DNA of 64,000 bases, taken from the NCBI RefSeq assembly GCF_036227265.1, contig NZ_CP109446.1, positions 7,023,001-7,087,000 on the forward strand, in the 5' to 3' direction. The notes under the pieces were generated by a model that searched no databases, was not told the origin of the DNA, and saw only the letters and a program-made list of their open reading frames with translations. Each line of letters starts with the position of its first letter. Position 1 is the stretch's first letter. Position numbers and translations under genes: made by a program. Source of the stretch: Streptomyces sp. NBC_01476. Its GTDB lineage: Bacteria; Actinomycetota; Actinomycetes; Streptomycetales; Streptomycetaceae. Of this stretch, positions 54,157 through 62,727 are shown piece by piece.

Positions 54157-56771
54157 ACCGCCTCACCCAGAAGTCCCAGGAAGCGCTGCAGGAGGCGCAG
54201 AGCGTCGCGGTGCGGATGGGCCAGACCGAGGTCGACGGGGAGCACCTGCTGCTTTCCCTGCTCGATCAGCAGGATGGCCTGACCACCCGTCTGCTGGCCG
54301 ACGCCGGCGCCGACCCGGCCGCCCTGCGGGCCGCAGTCGAGGCCGATCTCGCCAAACGCCCCCGCACGACCGGTCCGGGCGCGGCCCCCGGCCAGGTGAT
54401 GGTGACCCAGCGGCTGGCCCGGCTGCTCGACACCGCCGAGCAGGAGGCCAAGCGGCTCAAGGACGAGTACGTCTCCACCGAGCACCTGGTACTGGCACTG
54501 GTGGACGAGGGTTCGGCCACCGCGGCCGGCCGGCGGCTCGGCGAACAGGGCGTCACCAAGGACTCCTTCCTTGCCGCCCTCACCACGGTGCGCGGGAATC
54601 AGCGGGTCACCTCCGCCAATCCGGAGGAGGCGTACGAGGCCCTGGAGAAGTACGGTCGCGACCTCGTCGTCGAGGCCCGCACCGGCCGCCTCGACCCGGT
54701 GATCGGCCGGGACGCCGAGATCCGCCGGGTGATCCAGATCCTCAGCCGCAAGAGCAAGAACAACCCGGTCCTGATCGGCGAACCGGGCGTCGGCAAGACC
54801 GCCATCGTCGAGGGCCTGGCCCAGCGGATCGTACGCGGCGACGTGCCCGAGGGGCTGCGGGACAAGACGGTGTTCTCGCTCGACATGGGGTCGCTGGTGG
54901 CCGGGGCGAAGTACCGCGGCGAGTTCGAGGAGCGCCTCAAGGCCGTTCTGTCGGAGGTCAAGGGCGCCGAGGGCCGCATCCTGCTGTTCGTGGACGAGCT
55001 GCACACCGTCGTCGGGGCCGGCGCCGCCGAGGGTGCGATGGACGCGGGCAACATGCTCAAGCCGATGCTGGCTCGCGGCGAGCTGCACATGATCGGCGCC
55101 ACCACGCTGGACGAGTACCGCAAACACATCGAGTCCGACGCCGCCCTGGAGCGCCGCTTCCAGACCGTCCAGGTGGACGAGCCGACCGTCGAGGACGCCA
55201 TCTCCATCCTGCGCGGCATCCGCGAGCGACTGGAGATCTTCCACGGCGTGAAGATCCAGGACAACGCCCTGGTCGCCGCCGCCACCCTCAGCCACCGCTA
55301 CATCAGCGACCGCTTCCTCCCGGACAAGGCCATCGACCTGGTCGACGAGGCCTGTGCGCGGCTGCGGACCGAGATCGACTCCATGCCCGCCGAACTCGAC
55401 GAACTCACCCGCCGGGCAACCCGCCTGGAGATCGAGGAGGCCGCGCTGGACCAGGAGACCGACCCGGCCAGCCGCGCCCGCCTGGAGGACCTGCGGCGTG
55501 AACTGGCCGACCTGCGCGGTGAGGTGGACGCCAAACATGCCCAGTGGGAGGCCGAACGCCAGGCCATCCGCAGGGTCCAGGAACTGCGCCAGGAACTGGA
55601 ACGCGCCCGGCAGGAGGCCGAGCAGGCCGAACGCGCCTACGACCTCAACCGGGCCGCCCAGCTGCGCTACGGAACCGTCAGCGAACTGGAACGCCGGCTG
55701 GCCGCCGAGGAAGAACAGCTCGCCAGTAAGCAGGGCGAGAGCCGGCTGCTGCGCGAGGTGGTGACCGCCGAGGAGATCGCCGAGATCGTCTCCGCGTGGA
55801 CCGGCATCCCCGTCACCCGCCTTCAGGAGGGCGAACGGCAGAAGCTGCTCAAGCTGGACGAGATCCTGCGCGAGCGGGTCGTGGGCCAGGACGAGGCCGT
55901 CCAGCTCGTCGCCGACGCGGTCATACGGGCCCGCTCCGGAGTACGCGACCCGCGCCGGCCGATCGGCTCGTTCATCTTCCTCGGCCCGACCGGCGTCGGA
56001 AAGACCGAGCTGGCCAAGACGCTGGCCGCAGCGCTGTTCGACAGCGAGAGCAACATGATCCGCCTCGACATGAGCGAGTACCAGGAACGCCACACCGTCA
56101 GCCGCCTCGTCGGCGCGCCGCCCGGATACGTAGGCTACGAGGAAGGCGGCCAGCTCACCGAGGCGGTGCGCCGCAAGCCGTACTCCGTCGTCCTGTTCGA
56201 CGAGATCGAGAAGGCGCACGCCGACGTCTTCAACACGCTGCTCCAGGTGCTGGACGACGGCAGGATCACCGACGCCCAGGGACGTACCGTCGACTTCCGC
56301 AACACCGTGATCATCATGACCTCCAACCTCGGGTCGCAGTACCTGCTCCAGGACGCCACCCAGGCCGGCGAGATCAAGCCCGAGGCGCGGGCGCTGGTGA
56401 TGACCGAGCTCAACGGCCATTTCCGCCCCGAGTTCCTCAACCGTGTCGACGACATCGTCCTCTTCCACCCGCTCGGCATCGCGCAGATCGAGCGCATCGT
56501 CGATCTGCTCCTCGCCGAGCTGCGCGACCGCCTCGCCGAGCAGCGCATCACGCTCGTCCTCACCGAGCCGGCCCGGCATCTGATCGCCGCCGAGGGATAC
56601 GACCCGGTCTACGGAGCCAGGCCGCTGCGCCGCTTCATCTCGCACGAGGTCGAGACCAGGATCGGCCGCGCGCTGCTCAGCGGCGAGGCACGCGAAGGCG
56701 TGACCATCCTGGTCGACGCCGTGGGCGGCGAACTGACCGTCACCCTCCAGGACGAGCCGCAGGAGCCGTGA
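54147..56771 (+). CDS. clpB: ATP-dependent disaggregase ClpB
   Basis: 874 residues; the ATG at 54,147 has an AAGGAG site and overlaps the end of cbpM by ten bases; an ATG at 54,153 is an alternative. N-domain repeats (1-145), first AAA+ module with Walker A GEPGVGKTAIVEG and Walker B LLFVDELHT, the coiled-coil M domain (about 410-520, EAALDQETDPASRARLEDLR and on), and second AAA+ module with Walker A GPTGVGKTELAKT and VLFDEIEKAH. There is no ClpP-binding IGF/L loop in the usual place. It pulls polypeptides out of aggregates together with DnaK, so its place in the dnaK chain fits. The length is typical. Confidence 0.95.
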   Translation: MDMNRLTQKSQEALQEAQSVAVRMGQTEVDGEHLLLSLLDQQDGLTTRLLADAGADPAALRAAVEADLAKRPRTTGPGAAPGQVMVTQRLARLLDTAEQEAKRLKDEYVSTEHLVLALVDEGSATAAGRRLGEQGVTKDSFLAALTTVRGNQRVTSANPEEAYEALEKYGRDLVVEARTGRLDPVIGRDAEIRRVIQILSRKSKNNPVLIGEPGVGKTAIVEGLAQRIVRGDVPEGLRDKTVFSLDMGSLVAGAKYRGEFEERLKAVLSEVKGAEGRILLFVDELHTVVGAGAAEGAMDAGNMLKPMLARGELHMIGATTLDEYRKHIESDAALERRFQTVQVDEPTVEDAISILRGIRERLEIFHGVKIQDNALVAAATLSHRYISDRFLPDKAIDLVDEACARLRTEIDSMPAELDELTRRATRLEIEEAALDQETDPASRARLEDLRRELADLRGEVDAKHAQWEAERQAIRRVQELRQELERARQEAEQAERAYDLNRAAQLRYGTVSELERRLAAEEEQLASKQGESRLLREVVTAEEIAEIVSAWTGIPVTRLQEGERQKLLKLDEILRERVVGQDEAVQLVADAVIRARSGVRDPRRPIGSFIFLGPTGVGKTELAKTLAAALFDSESNMIRLDMSEYQERHTVSRLVGAPPGYVGYEEGGQLTEAVRRKPYSVVLFDEIEKAHADVFNTLLQVLDDGRITDAQGRTVDFRNTVIIMTSNLGSQYLLQDATQAGEIKPEARALVMTELNGHFRPEFLNRVDDIVLFHPLGIAQIERIVDLLLAELRDRLAEQRITLVLTEPARHLIAAEGYDPVYGARPLRRFISHEVETRIGRALLSGEAREGVTILVDAVGGELTVTLQDEPQEP

Positions 56772-57304
56772 TGAGTACTTCTCCAGAAGGCCGCGCCGGC
56801 AGCGCCGGCAGTGGCGGCACTACCGACCGCGCCGGGAACTCGGTGCGGACGGTCGCCTGCACCAACTGCGGCCGGACGAACCGCGTACCCGCCGCGGCGG
56901 AGGGCAGCCCGCGCTGCGGAAACTGCCGGGCCCCGCTGCCGTGGATCGCCGAAGCGGGCGACGCCGACTTCGGCCAGGTCGCCGAGGAGGCGAGCCTGCC
57001 CGTGCTGGTCGACCTCTGGGCCACCTGGTGCGGCCCCTGCCGCATGGTGAGCCCCGCCCTCGAACAGGTCGCCAGGGACCTGGCAGGCCGGATCAAGCTC
57101 GTGAAGGTCGACATCGACAAGTCCCCGTCCCTGGCACGGCGGTTCGAGGTCCAAGCCGTACCCACTCTGCTGGTTCTCGACCACGGCAGGCCCATCGCCC
57201 GCCAGACCGGCGCCGCGCCCGCGAACGCGCTGCGCCAGTGGGTGGACGAGTCGCTGTCGGCGTCCCACGGACCAGCCGATCCCGCCTCCGGGAGGCCGCG
57301 ATGA
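56771..57304 (+). CDS. Thioredoxin with N-terminal zinc ribbon (Trx2-type)
   Basis: 177 residues; the ATG shares one base with the clpB stop (TGATG). After a short Ser/Gly-rich tail, CTNCGRTNRV and PRCGNC form a zinc ribbon as in thioredoxin-2. The thioredoxin fold starts at FGQVAEEASLPVLVDLWATW and has the active site WCGPC, then VKVDIDKSPSLARRFEV and the cis-Pro loop AVPTLL. It reduces disulfides in cytoplasmic proteins and may serve repair of oxidised proteins extracted by ClpB. It is translationally coupled with its neighbours. Confidence 0.92.
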   Translation: MSTSPEGRAGSAGSGGTTDRAGNSVRTVACTNCGRTNRVPAAAEGSPRCGNCRAPLPWIAEAGDADFGQVAEEASLPVLVDLWATWCGPCRMVSPALEQVARDLAGRIKLVKVDIDKSPSLARRFEVQAVPTLLVLDHGRPIARQTGAAPANALRQWVDESLSASHGPADPASGRPR

Positions 57305-57573
57305 CCGTTCTTCCTGATCTTCCCGACCCGCACCTGTCCATGGTCCGGCCCGTGGTGCCCAGGACACCGCAGGGCTGCGAGGACTGCCTGCGCGAGGGGA
57401 CCGCGTGGGTCCACCTGCGCCTCTGCCTGACCTGCGGCCACGTCGGCTGCTGCGACTCCTCGCCGATGCGGCACGCCCGTGGTCACGCGGCGGCCGACGG
57501 GCACCCGATCGTGCGCTCGTTCGAGCCGGGCGAGGACTGGCGGTGGTGTTTCGTGCACGAGGCGATGGTCTGA
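57301..57573 (+). CDS. UBP-type zinc finger protein
   Basis: 90 residues; the ATG overlaps the thioredoxin stop by four bases (ATGA). Nearly the whole protein is a zinc finger of the ubiquitin-hydrolase type: CEDCLREG, WVHLRLCLTCGHVGCCD, then MRHARGHAAADGHPIVRSF. The Cys and His residues fall at the spacing of the ZnF-UBP family. In eukaryotes this domain binds the free C-terminus of ubiquitin; in bacteria without ubiquitin the ligand is unknown. The tight coupling to clpB and thioredoxin genes suggests a role in handling damaged proteins or another small modifier. Confidence 0.85.
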   Translation: MTVLPDLPDPHLSMVRPVVPRTPQGCEDCLREGTAWVHLRLCLTCGHVGCCDSSPMRHARGHAAADGHPIVRSFEPGEDWRWCFVHEAMV

Positions 57574-57657
57574 ACCCGGCGGCCCGCCCGGTGCATCGTC
57601 CAGTGCCCCGCATCCGCGGGTGCTTCCGCCGCTGTTTCTCGCCGAAGGGAGTGAACC

Positions 57658-59388
57658 ATGACCGCCGCGAAGTCCCCGCACATCGCCGACGTGCCGAACT
57701 CCGCCGGGGAGCCCGTGCCCACGGTGCCGACGACAGCCGATGTCTACGGCGCCTATCCGCGGCTGACGGACGACCAGATCGCGATTCTGAGATCGTGCGG
57801 ACAGGTACGGCCCGTCCGCGAGGGGGAGCAGCTCTTCCGAGCGGGCGAACCCAGCGGGGAGTTCTTTGTCGTCCTCAGCGGCACGGTGGCCGTGGTCGAG
57901 GACCACGGCGACAAGGAGCACGTCGTCCAGCTGCATGGTCCGCACAGCTTCCTCGGCGAACTCGGCGTACTGGAGGGCCAGCGCGCCTTCCTCAGCGCGG
58001 TGGTGAGAACACCCGGCGAGGTGCTGGCGGTGGGGCCGGCCGCCCTGCGCGACCTGCTCAGCCGCGAACCCGCGCTCGGCGACGTGATCCTGCGGGCCTA
58101 CCTGCTGCGCCGTACGATGCTGGCCGGCGCGGGCACGGGCTTCCGTATCATCGGCTCCGCCTTCTCTCCCGACACCCGGCGGCTGCTGGAGTTCGCCGCC
58201 CGCAACCGCCTCCCGCACCGCTGGGCCGATCTGGAGAAGGACACCGAGGCCGAGGCGTTGCTGATGCGTCTTGGTGTCGCTCCGGAGGAGACCCCGGTCG
58301 TCGTCTGGCACGACTACCGGGTGCTGCGCAATCCCTCCAACGTCGAACTCGCCGAGCTGATCGGGCTGCGGACCGGGACCGTCGCGAGGGTCGTCTGCGA
58401 CCTTGTGGTGATCGGCGCGGGACCCGGGGGCCTGGCCGCCGCGGTGTACGGCGCCTCCGAGGGACTCTCCACCGTGGTCATGGACGCGGTGGCGACCGGC
58501 GGCCAGGCCGGCACGTCCCCCCGGATCGAGAACTACCTCGGCTTCCCCGCCGGGATCTCCGGCATGGAACTCGCCGAACGCGCCGTGGTGCAGGCCAACC
58601 GATTCGGCGCCCGGATCGTCGTCCCCGCCGAGGCCGCCGGCCTCGAACAGCGTGACGGGGTCAACGTGGTGGAGGTTGCCGACGGCGGCACGGTCGGAGC
58701 CAACAGCGTGGTGGTGGCCACCGGCGCCCGCTACCGGCGGCTGACCGCCCCCGGCGTCGAGCGGTTCGAGGGACTCGGTGTCCACTACGCCGCCACTCTC
58801 TGGGAGGCACAGACCTGCCGCTTTGACCCGGTGGCCGTCGTCGGCGGTGGCAACTCCGCCGGCCAGGCGGCTCTGTTCATGGCGCGTGAGTCGCCCGCCG
58901 TCCATCTGCTGGTCCGCGGCGGCGACCTCGGCCACAGCATGTCCCGCTACCTGATCGACCGGATCGAGCGGCATCCCCGGATCCGCGTCCGGCTGCACAC
59001 CGAGGTCCGGGAGGTCACCGGCGAGGACAGGGTCGAGTCGGTCGTCGTCGAGGACAACCGCACCCGCGGGCAGGAGGTGCTGACCGTCCGTGCCCTGTTC
59101 GTCTTCATCGGTGCGCGCCCCGGCACATCCTGGCTCGCCGACGCCGTCCCCCTGGACCCGCGCGGCTTCCTTCCGACCGGGCAGGACGTGGCGGCGCCGG
59201 CGGAACTCTGGAAGCCACTCGCCCGCGCCCCGCTTGCCCTTGAGACCGGACTGCCGGGGGTCTTCGCCATCGGCGACGTCCGCAGTGGTTCGGTCAAGCG
59301 GGTGGCCTCCGCGGTCGGCGAGGGTGCCATGGCCGTCCGCCTGGCGCACGAGCACCTCGGGGACGTGGGACCGTCCGGCATCCGATGA
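57658..59388 (+). CDS. Fused cyclic-nucleotide-binding / thioredoxin-reductase-like flavoprotein, CxxC lost
   Basis: 576 residues; the ATG at 57,658 follows GAAGGGAG. Residues 35-160 are a cyclic-nucleotide-binding-type domain (LFRAGEPSGEFFVVLSG, HSFLGELGVLEGQRAF). A short middle segment is a diverged thioredoxin/glutaredoxin-like domain. From about 240 on comes the FAD/NADPH flavoprotein: VVIGAGPGGLAAAVYGAS, DAVATGGQAGTSPRIENYLG, VVVATGARYRRL, VAVVGGGNSAGQAALFM and GVFAIGDVRSGSVKRVASAV. Where thioredoxin reductases have CATC the sequence is HYAATLWEA, so the redox-active pair is absent; the enzyme must pass electrons another way. It lies 84 bases after the UBP zinc-finger gene, perhaps in the same transcript. 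Confidence 0.88.
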   Translation: MTAAKSPHIADVPNSAGEPVPTVPTTADVYGAYPRLTDDQIAILRSCGQVRPVREGEQLFRAGEPSGEFFVVLSGTVAVVEDHGDKEHVVQLHGPHSFLGELGVLEGQRAFLSAVVRTPGEVLAVGPAALRDLLSREPALGDVILRAYLLRRTMLAGAGTGFRIIGSAFSPDTRRLLEFAARNRLPHRWADLEKDTEAEALLMRLGVAPEETPVVVWHDYRVLRNPSNVELAELIGLRTGTVARVVCDLVVIGAGPGGLAAAVYGASEGLSTVVMDAVATGGQAGTSPRIENYLGFPAGISGMELAERAVVQANRFGARIVVPAEAAGLEQRDGVNVVEVADGGTVGANSVVVATGARYRRLTAPGVERFEGLGVHYAATLWEAQTCRFDPVAVVGGGNSAGQAALFMARESPAVHLLVRGGDLGHSMSRYLIDRIERHPRIRVRLHTEVREVTGEDRVESVVVEDNRTRGQEVLTVRALFVFIGARPGTSWLADAVPLDPRGFLPTGQDVAAPAELWKPLARAPLALETGLPGVFAIGDVRSGSVKRVASAVGEGAMAVRLAHEHLGDVGPSGIR

Positions 59389-59449
59389 CCTCGGCTGACC
59401 CCAGCCAGCCCGCTTCAGCCCATCCACCGCCGTGAAAAGGAGAAATGAC

Positions 59450-59899
59450 ATGCCCGTCATGGGAGTTCCCAAGTTCGAGCGCTTCTTCCGCGCAGCCGCC
59501 GGCCTCGATGTCAACAAGAACGACCTCAAGCGCTACAACGACTTCGTGGACGCCAAGCTCTACGACCTCTTCCTCATCGGCGCGGCCGATGCCAAGGCCA
59601 ACGACCGGGACATCATCGAGCCGCAGGACCTCCCGGTCACCAAAGGTCTGCAAGAGAGCGTCCACGCTTTCAAGAAGCTGGAGGAGGGCATCGAACTGCG
59701 CCCGCTGCTCGACCAGCTCGCCGCCCGTCCCGCCCTCGGCATGGACGCCGCAGAGGACACCCAGCAGCGGCTGCCCGACCTGGCCGGCGGCCTCAGCGTC
59801 GCCCTCGCGCGCGCCCTCAAAACCATCGCCCGCGACACCCGCCGCCCCTCCACGGACCAGTGGGACGAGGCATTCGAACTCTTCGACCTGCTGATCTGA
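59450..59899 (+). CDS. DUF1931 (histone-fold-like) protein
   Basis: 149 residues; the ATG at 59,450 follows AAGGAG, eight bases before the start. FERFFRAAAGLDVNKNDLKR, then YNDFVDAKLYDLFLIGAADA and NDRDIIEPQDLPVTKGLQES form two histone-fold-like helix sets; this is the DUF1931 pattern. The rest is helical with PSTDQWDEAFELFDLLI at the end. The family has a structure with a histone-like fold but no established function. It closes the stress-gene run, 61 bases after the flavoprotein gene. Confidence 0.85.
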   Translation: MPVMGVPKFERFFRAAAGLDVNKNDLKRYNDFVDAKLYDLFLIGAADAKANDRDIIEPQDLPVTKGLQESVHAFKKLEEGIELRPLLDQLAARPALGMDAAEDTQQRLPDLAGGLSVALARALKTIARDTRRPSTDQWDEAFELFDLLI

Positions 59900-60075
59900 G
59901 GGGCACGTCCTGCGGAGCGATTCGGCCCGGGGCCGACCATGCGGCGCCGGGTCGGCCGGCAGACGCGTTGCCCCCGGTTCCGTCGGCGCAACCACGCGGA
60001 CGTCGTCTCAGGTTGGGTGAGTTTCTTTACCGCAGGTGCGGTGGGGCGCGTCTTCCGGGTGACCGGTCAGCTTTA

Positions 60076-61602
60076 TCAGCTTTGGGTGCGGCGGGTGCCG
60101 GGGACGAGGAGGGACAGCAGGACGGCGACCGCGGCGGCGGCGGCGAGTACGGCGAACCCCGTCGTGTAGCCGGCGGCGGAGGGCAGGCCGTCGGCGCGCA
60201 CGCTGCCGGTCACGACAGCGGTGACCACCGCGGTACCCACCGCCCCACCGATGTTGCGGATGTTGGCGTTCATGCCGGTCGCGACACTCGTCTGGTCGGC
60301 CGGGACGGCATGGACCACGACACTCGTCATCGCCGAGTAGGCCAGCCCGAGTCCCAGGCCGAAGACCGTGCCGGCGAGCGCGATCTGCCACACCGCGTCA
60401 TGGACGAAGGCGAAGCCCAGGCAACCGACACTCAACAGGGCCGAACCCCAGGCCAGTTGCGCCTTGAAGGAGACCACGTGGCGGGCCCGGCCACTGATCA
60501 TCCCGCCGATCCCCATGGCGACCAGCATCGGGAGGATCACCAGCCCGGCGACCGTCACCGACACCCCGAATCCGTACCCGGCGGACGAGGGGGTTTCGAT
60601 GAACTGGGGCAGGAACGTGAGGGTGGCGAACATGCCGGCGCCGAAGAGGAGGGCCACGGCGTTGGTGGTCCACACGGCGGGCCGCCGCATCATCGCCATG
60701 TCGACCACCGGGTTCGCCGAGCGGGACTCCCGCCGTACCCAGGCGGCGAAGGAGGCTGCGGCAACGGCGAGGAGCGCGACCGTGACAGGTGAGCCCCAGC
60801 CCCACTCCTGCCCCTCGCTGACCGGCAGCAGCAGGGCCAGCAGCCATACCGACAGCAAGGTGGCGGACGTCCAGTTGACGCGTCCGCCGGTCCGGACCGG
60901 GGACGCCGGCACGGACCGCCGGCACAGCACGCCGATGACGAGTACCGCGACCATCGGGATCCAGAACAGCCACCGCCACCCGAGGGCGTGGGTGATCGGC
61001 CCGGCGAGCACGGTGCCGATTCCGCCGCCGACCGCGATGACGCTGGACATCGCTCCCACCGCGGACGGGACGCGCTCGGGCGGGTACTCGTCGCGCAGGA
61101 TGCCGAACGCGATCGGATAGATCGCGCCGCCGAGCCCCTGGATCACCCGCCCGGCGACCATCACGCCGATGTTCGGGGCCAGCGCCGAGACGAGGCTGCC
61201 CGCGGCGATCGCGGCCAGCACCACCAGCAGCGCCTTGTCCTTGCCCATCATGTCGGCGAGCCGTCCGAGGATCGGCGTGGCCACCGAGGCCGACAGCAGC
61301 CAGGCGATCAGCACCCACGACACTCCGGTCTGTGTGGTGTGCAGATCCTGCTGGATCGTCGGCAGCACCGGGCTGATCAGCGACTGCAGCATCGCGAAGG
61401 CCCCGGCGCCGGCCGCCAGCAGTACGAAGACCGCCCGGGCGGACGTCCGCGGGTGTTCTCTCCCGGGCAGCCCGGGAGCGGGCCTCCCGGCGGCGGCAGT
61501 GGCGGCAACACCGGAGGCAGAGGAGGCAGAGGAGGCAGAGGAGGCAGAGGTGGCGGGGGTAGCAGCGGAAGGCGTCGAGGACGCCGGATGCGAGGCAGAC
61601 AA
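60076..61602 (-). CDS. DHA2-type MFS drug exporter
   Basis: 508 residues from a TTG at 61,602 with an AAGGGA site; no ATG is in frame nearby. The N-terminus is a low-complexity SSASSASSASG stretch from an imperfect 9-bp repeat. About 14 hydrophobic segments follow, with LGRLADMMGKDKALLVVL (loop 2-3 signature) and GRVIQGLGGAIYPIAFGILR (motif C region), typical of the EmrB/QacA-like branch of drug:H+ antiporters. It is divergent from a TetR-type repressor gene, the common layout for drug export under a local repressor. The substrate is unknown. Confidence 0.85.
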   Translation of the reverse strand: MSASHPASSTPSAATPATSASSASSASSASGVAATAAAGRPAPGLPGREHPRTSARAVFVLLAAGAGAFAMLQSLISPVLPTIQQDLHTTQTGVSWVLIAWLLSASVATPILGRLADMMGKDKALLVVLAAIAAGSLVSALAPNIGVMVAGRVIQGLGGAIYPIAFGILRDEYPPERVPSAVGAMSSVIAVGGGIGTVLAGPITHALGWRWLFWIPMVAVLVIGVLCRRSVPASPVRTGGRVNWTSATLLSVWLLALLLPVSEGQEWGWGSPVTVALLAVAAASFAAWVRRESRSANPVVDMAMMRRPAVWTTNAVALLFGAGMFATLTFLPQFIETPSSAGYGFGVSVTVAGLVILPMLVAMGIGGMISGRARHVVSFKAQLAWGSALLSVGCLGFAFVHDAVWQIALAGTVFGLGLGLAYSAMTSVVVHAVPADQTSVATGMNANIRNIGGAVGTAVVTAVVTGSVRADGLPSAAGYTTGFAVLAAAAAVAVLLSLLVPGTRRTQS

Positions 61603-61670
61603 CGGAAACCATCCCTTGCGGCGCCAGGGCCGGACCAGGCCGCCGCTGCACGCCTATACTGAGAAGACGA

Positions 61671-61686
61671 CTCCGAATATCCGGAG
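61671..61686. promoter_or_regulatory. Operator-like inverted repeat in the exporter/tetR gap
   Basis: CTCCG-AATATC-CGGAG is a perfect 5-bp arm repeat with a 6-base centre, midway in the 141-base gap between the divergent exporter and tetR starts. TetR-type repressors usually bind such inverted repeats near their own promoter. An AT-rich patch with TTATTACTTTACCGATAAC lies just after it and could hold a promoter. Confidence 0.45.
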
Positions 61687-61743
61687 CTCGATTATTACTT
61701 TACCGATAACGTCACTCCGTTTCAACTGGAGGGGAGACCGGCC

Positions 61744-62322
61744 ATGCCCGTCGACCTCAGCGCCCTGCGTGCACCGCGGCCGCACCGCGCCGACGCGGCC
61801 CGCAATTACGACCGCCTGCTCGCGGCGGCCCGTGTGGTCTTCACCGAGTACGGGGCCGATGCCCCCCTCGACGAGATCGCGCGCCGGGTGGGGGTCGGGA
61901 TCGCCACGCTTTACCGCAACTTCCCCACCCGGGAGTCCTTGCTGGAGAACGTCTACCTCACCGAGGTCGAGGCGGTGTGCCGTGCGGCCCAGAGCCTGGA
62001 CGGCCAAGAACCCTGGAAGGCCATCACCGAATGGCTGCACCGCTTTGTCGACTACGTCGCGACCAAGCGCGCCGTCGCCACCAGCCTCGACCACGACTCC
62101 CCGGTCTACCGCAGCTGCATCCAGGCCCTGTTCGAGGCCGGCGGGCCGCTGCTGGAACGCGCCCAGACAGCAGGGCTCATGCGCACCGACGTCGACATCG
62201 ACGACGTCATGCGCTTCGTCATGGCCTACGCCACCGTCAACTTCGCCGGCGCCGAGCAGCGCGACAGGATGCTCCAGATCGCCTTCGACGGCCTGCGGCG
62301 CAGCAGCCAGTTCCCCGCCTGA
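61744..62322 (+). CDS. TetR-family transcriptional regulator
   Basis: 192 residues; the ATG at 61,744 follows GGAGGGGAG. The DNA-binding helix-turn-helix is residues 18-65 (YDRLLAAARVVFTEYGADA, then LDEIARRVGVGIATLYRNFP, then TRESLLENVYL). The C-terminal part is helical and would bind a ligand. It is divergent from a drug exporter gene and probably represses both genes until a ligand binds. Confidence 0.9.
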   Translation: MPVDLSALRAPRPHRADAARNYDRLLAAARVVFTEYGADAPLDEIARRVGVGIATLYRNFPTRESLLENVYLTEVEAVCRAAQSLDGQEPWKAITEWLHRFVDYVATKRAVATSLDHDSPVYRSCIQALFEAGGPLLERAQTAGLMRTDVDIDDVMRFVMAYATVNFAGAEQRDRMLQIAFDGLRRSSQFPA

Positions 62323-62727
62323 GCACGCCGGCTGCCGGGCCTACCGGGGTTCGCCGTGACCACGGTGTTCTCCTCTATGCCGCACGTGACGCAGCCGGAC
62401 CGGCGTACGCCTCACGAGCCAGCCACAGGAAGCAAGCAGATTCCGCCTGGCCATCCCGCGGACCCGGCGCGGGACCACGCTGTTGGTGGCCGGCCTGGCC
62501 ACGAGCCGTGGAGGAGGCGGGCGTTGAGGAAGCGGTGAAGGCCGGCCGGGCTGGACTTGCCGCAGTCGCGTCGTGGTGGACCGCACTCCGGCGCCTCTGT
62601 CAGCTGTTCGGGGTTGTTGCATCCGGCTCGTGCAGGTGGGACTGTGCGTGCTGGCAGCCCTTGCGGGCGTGCGGTGGGACATCGATCTGCCCTGCGAGGT
62701 GAGGCCGCCCTGTGCGATGGTGGTCGT
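62323..62727. other. 405-bp gap with no supported gene
   Basis: Between the tetR stop and the methyltransferase start no frame has a recognisable protein or a good ribosome site. No inverted repeat stands out on reading. The methyltransferase frame stays open back to 62,557 but the part before 62,728 has no family match. The stretch may be a decayed gene or element. Confidence 0.5.
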
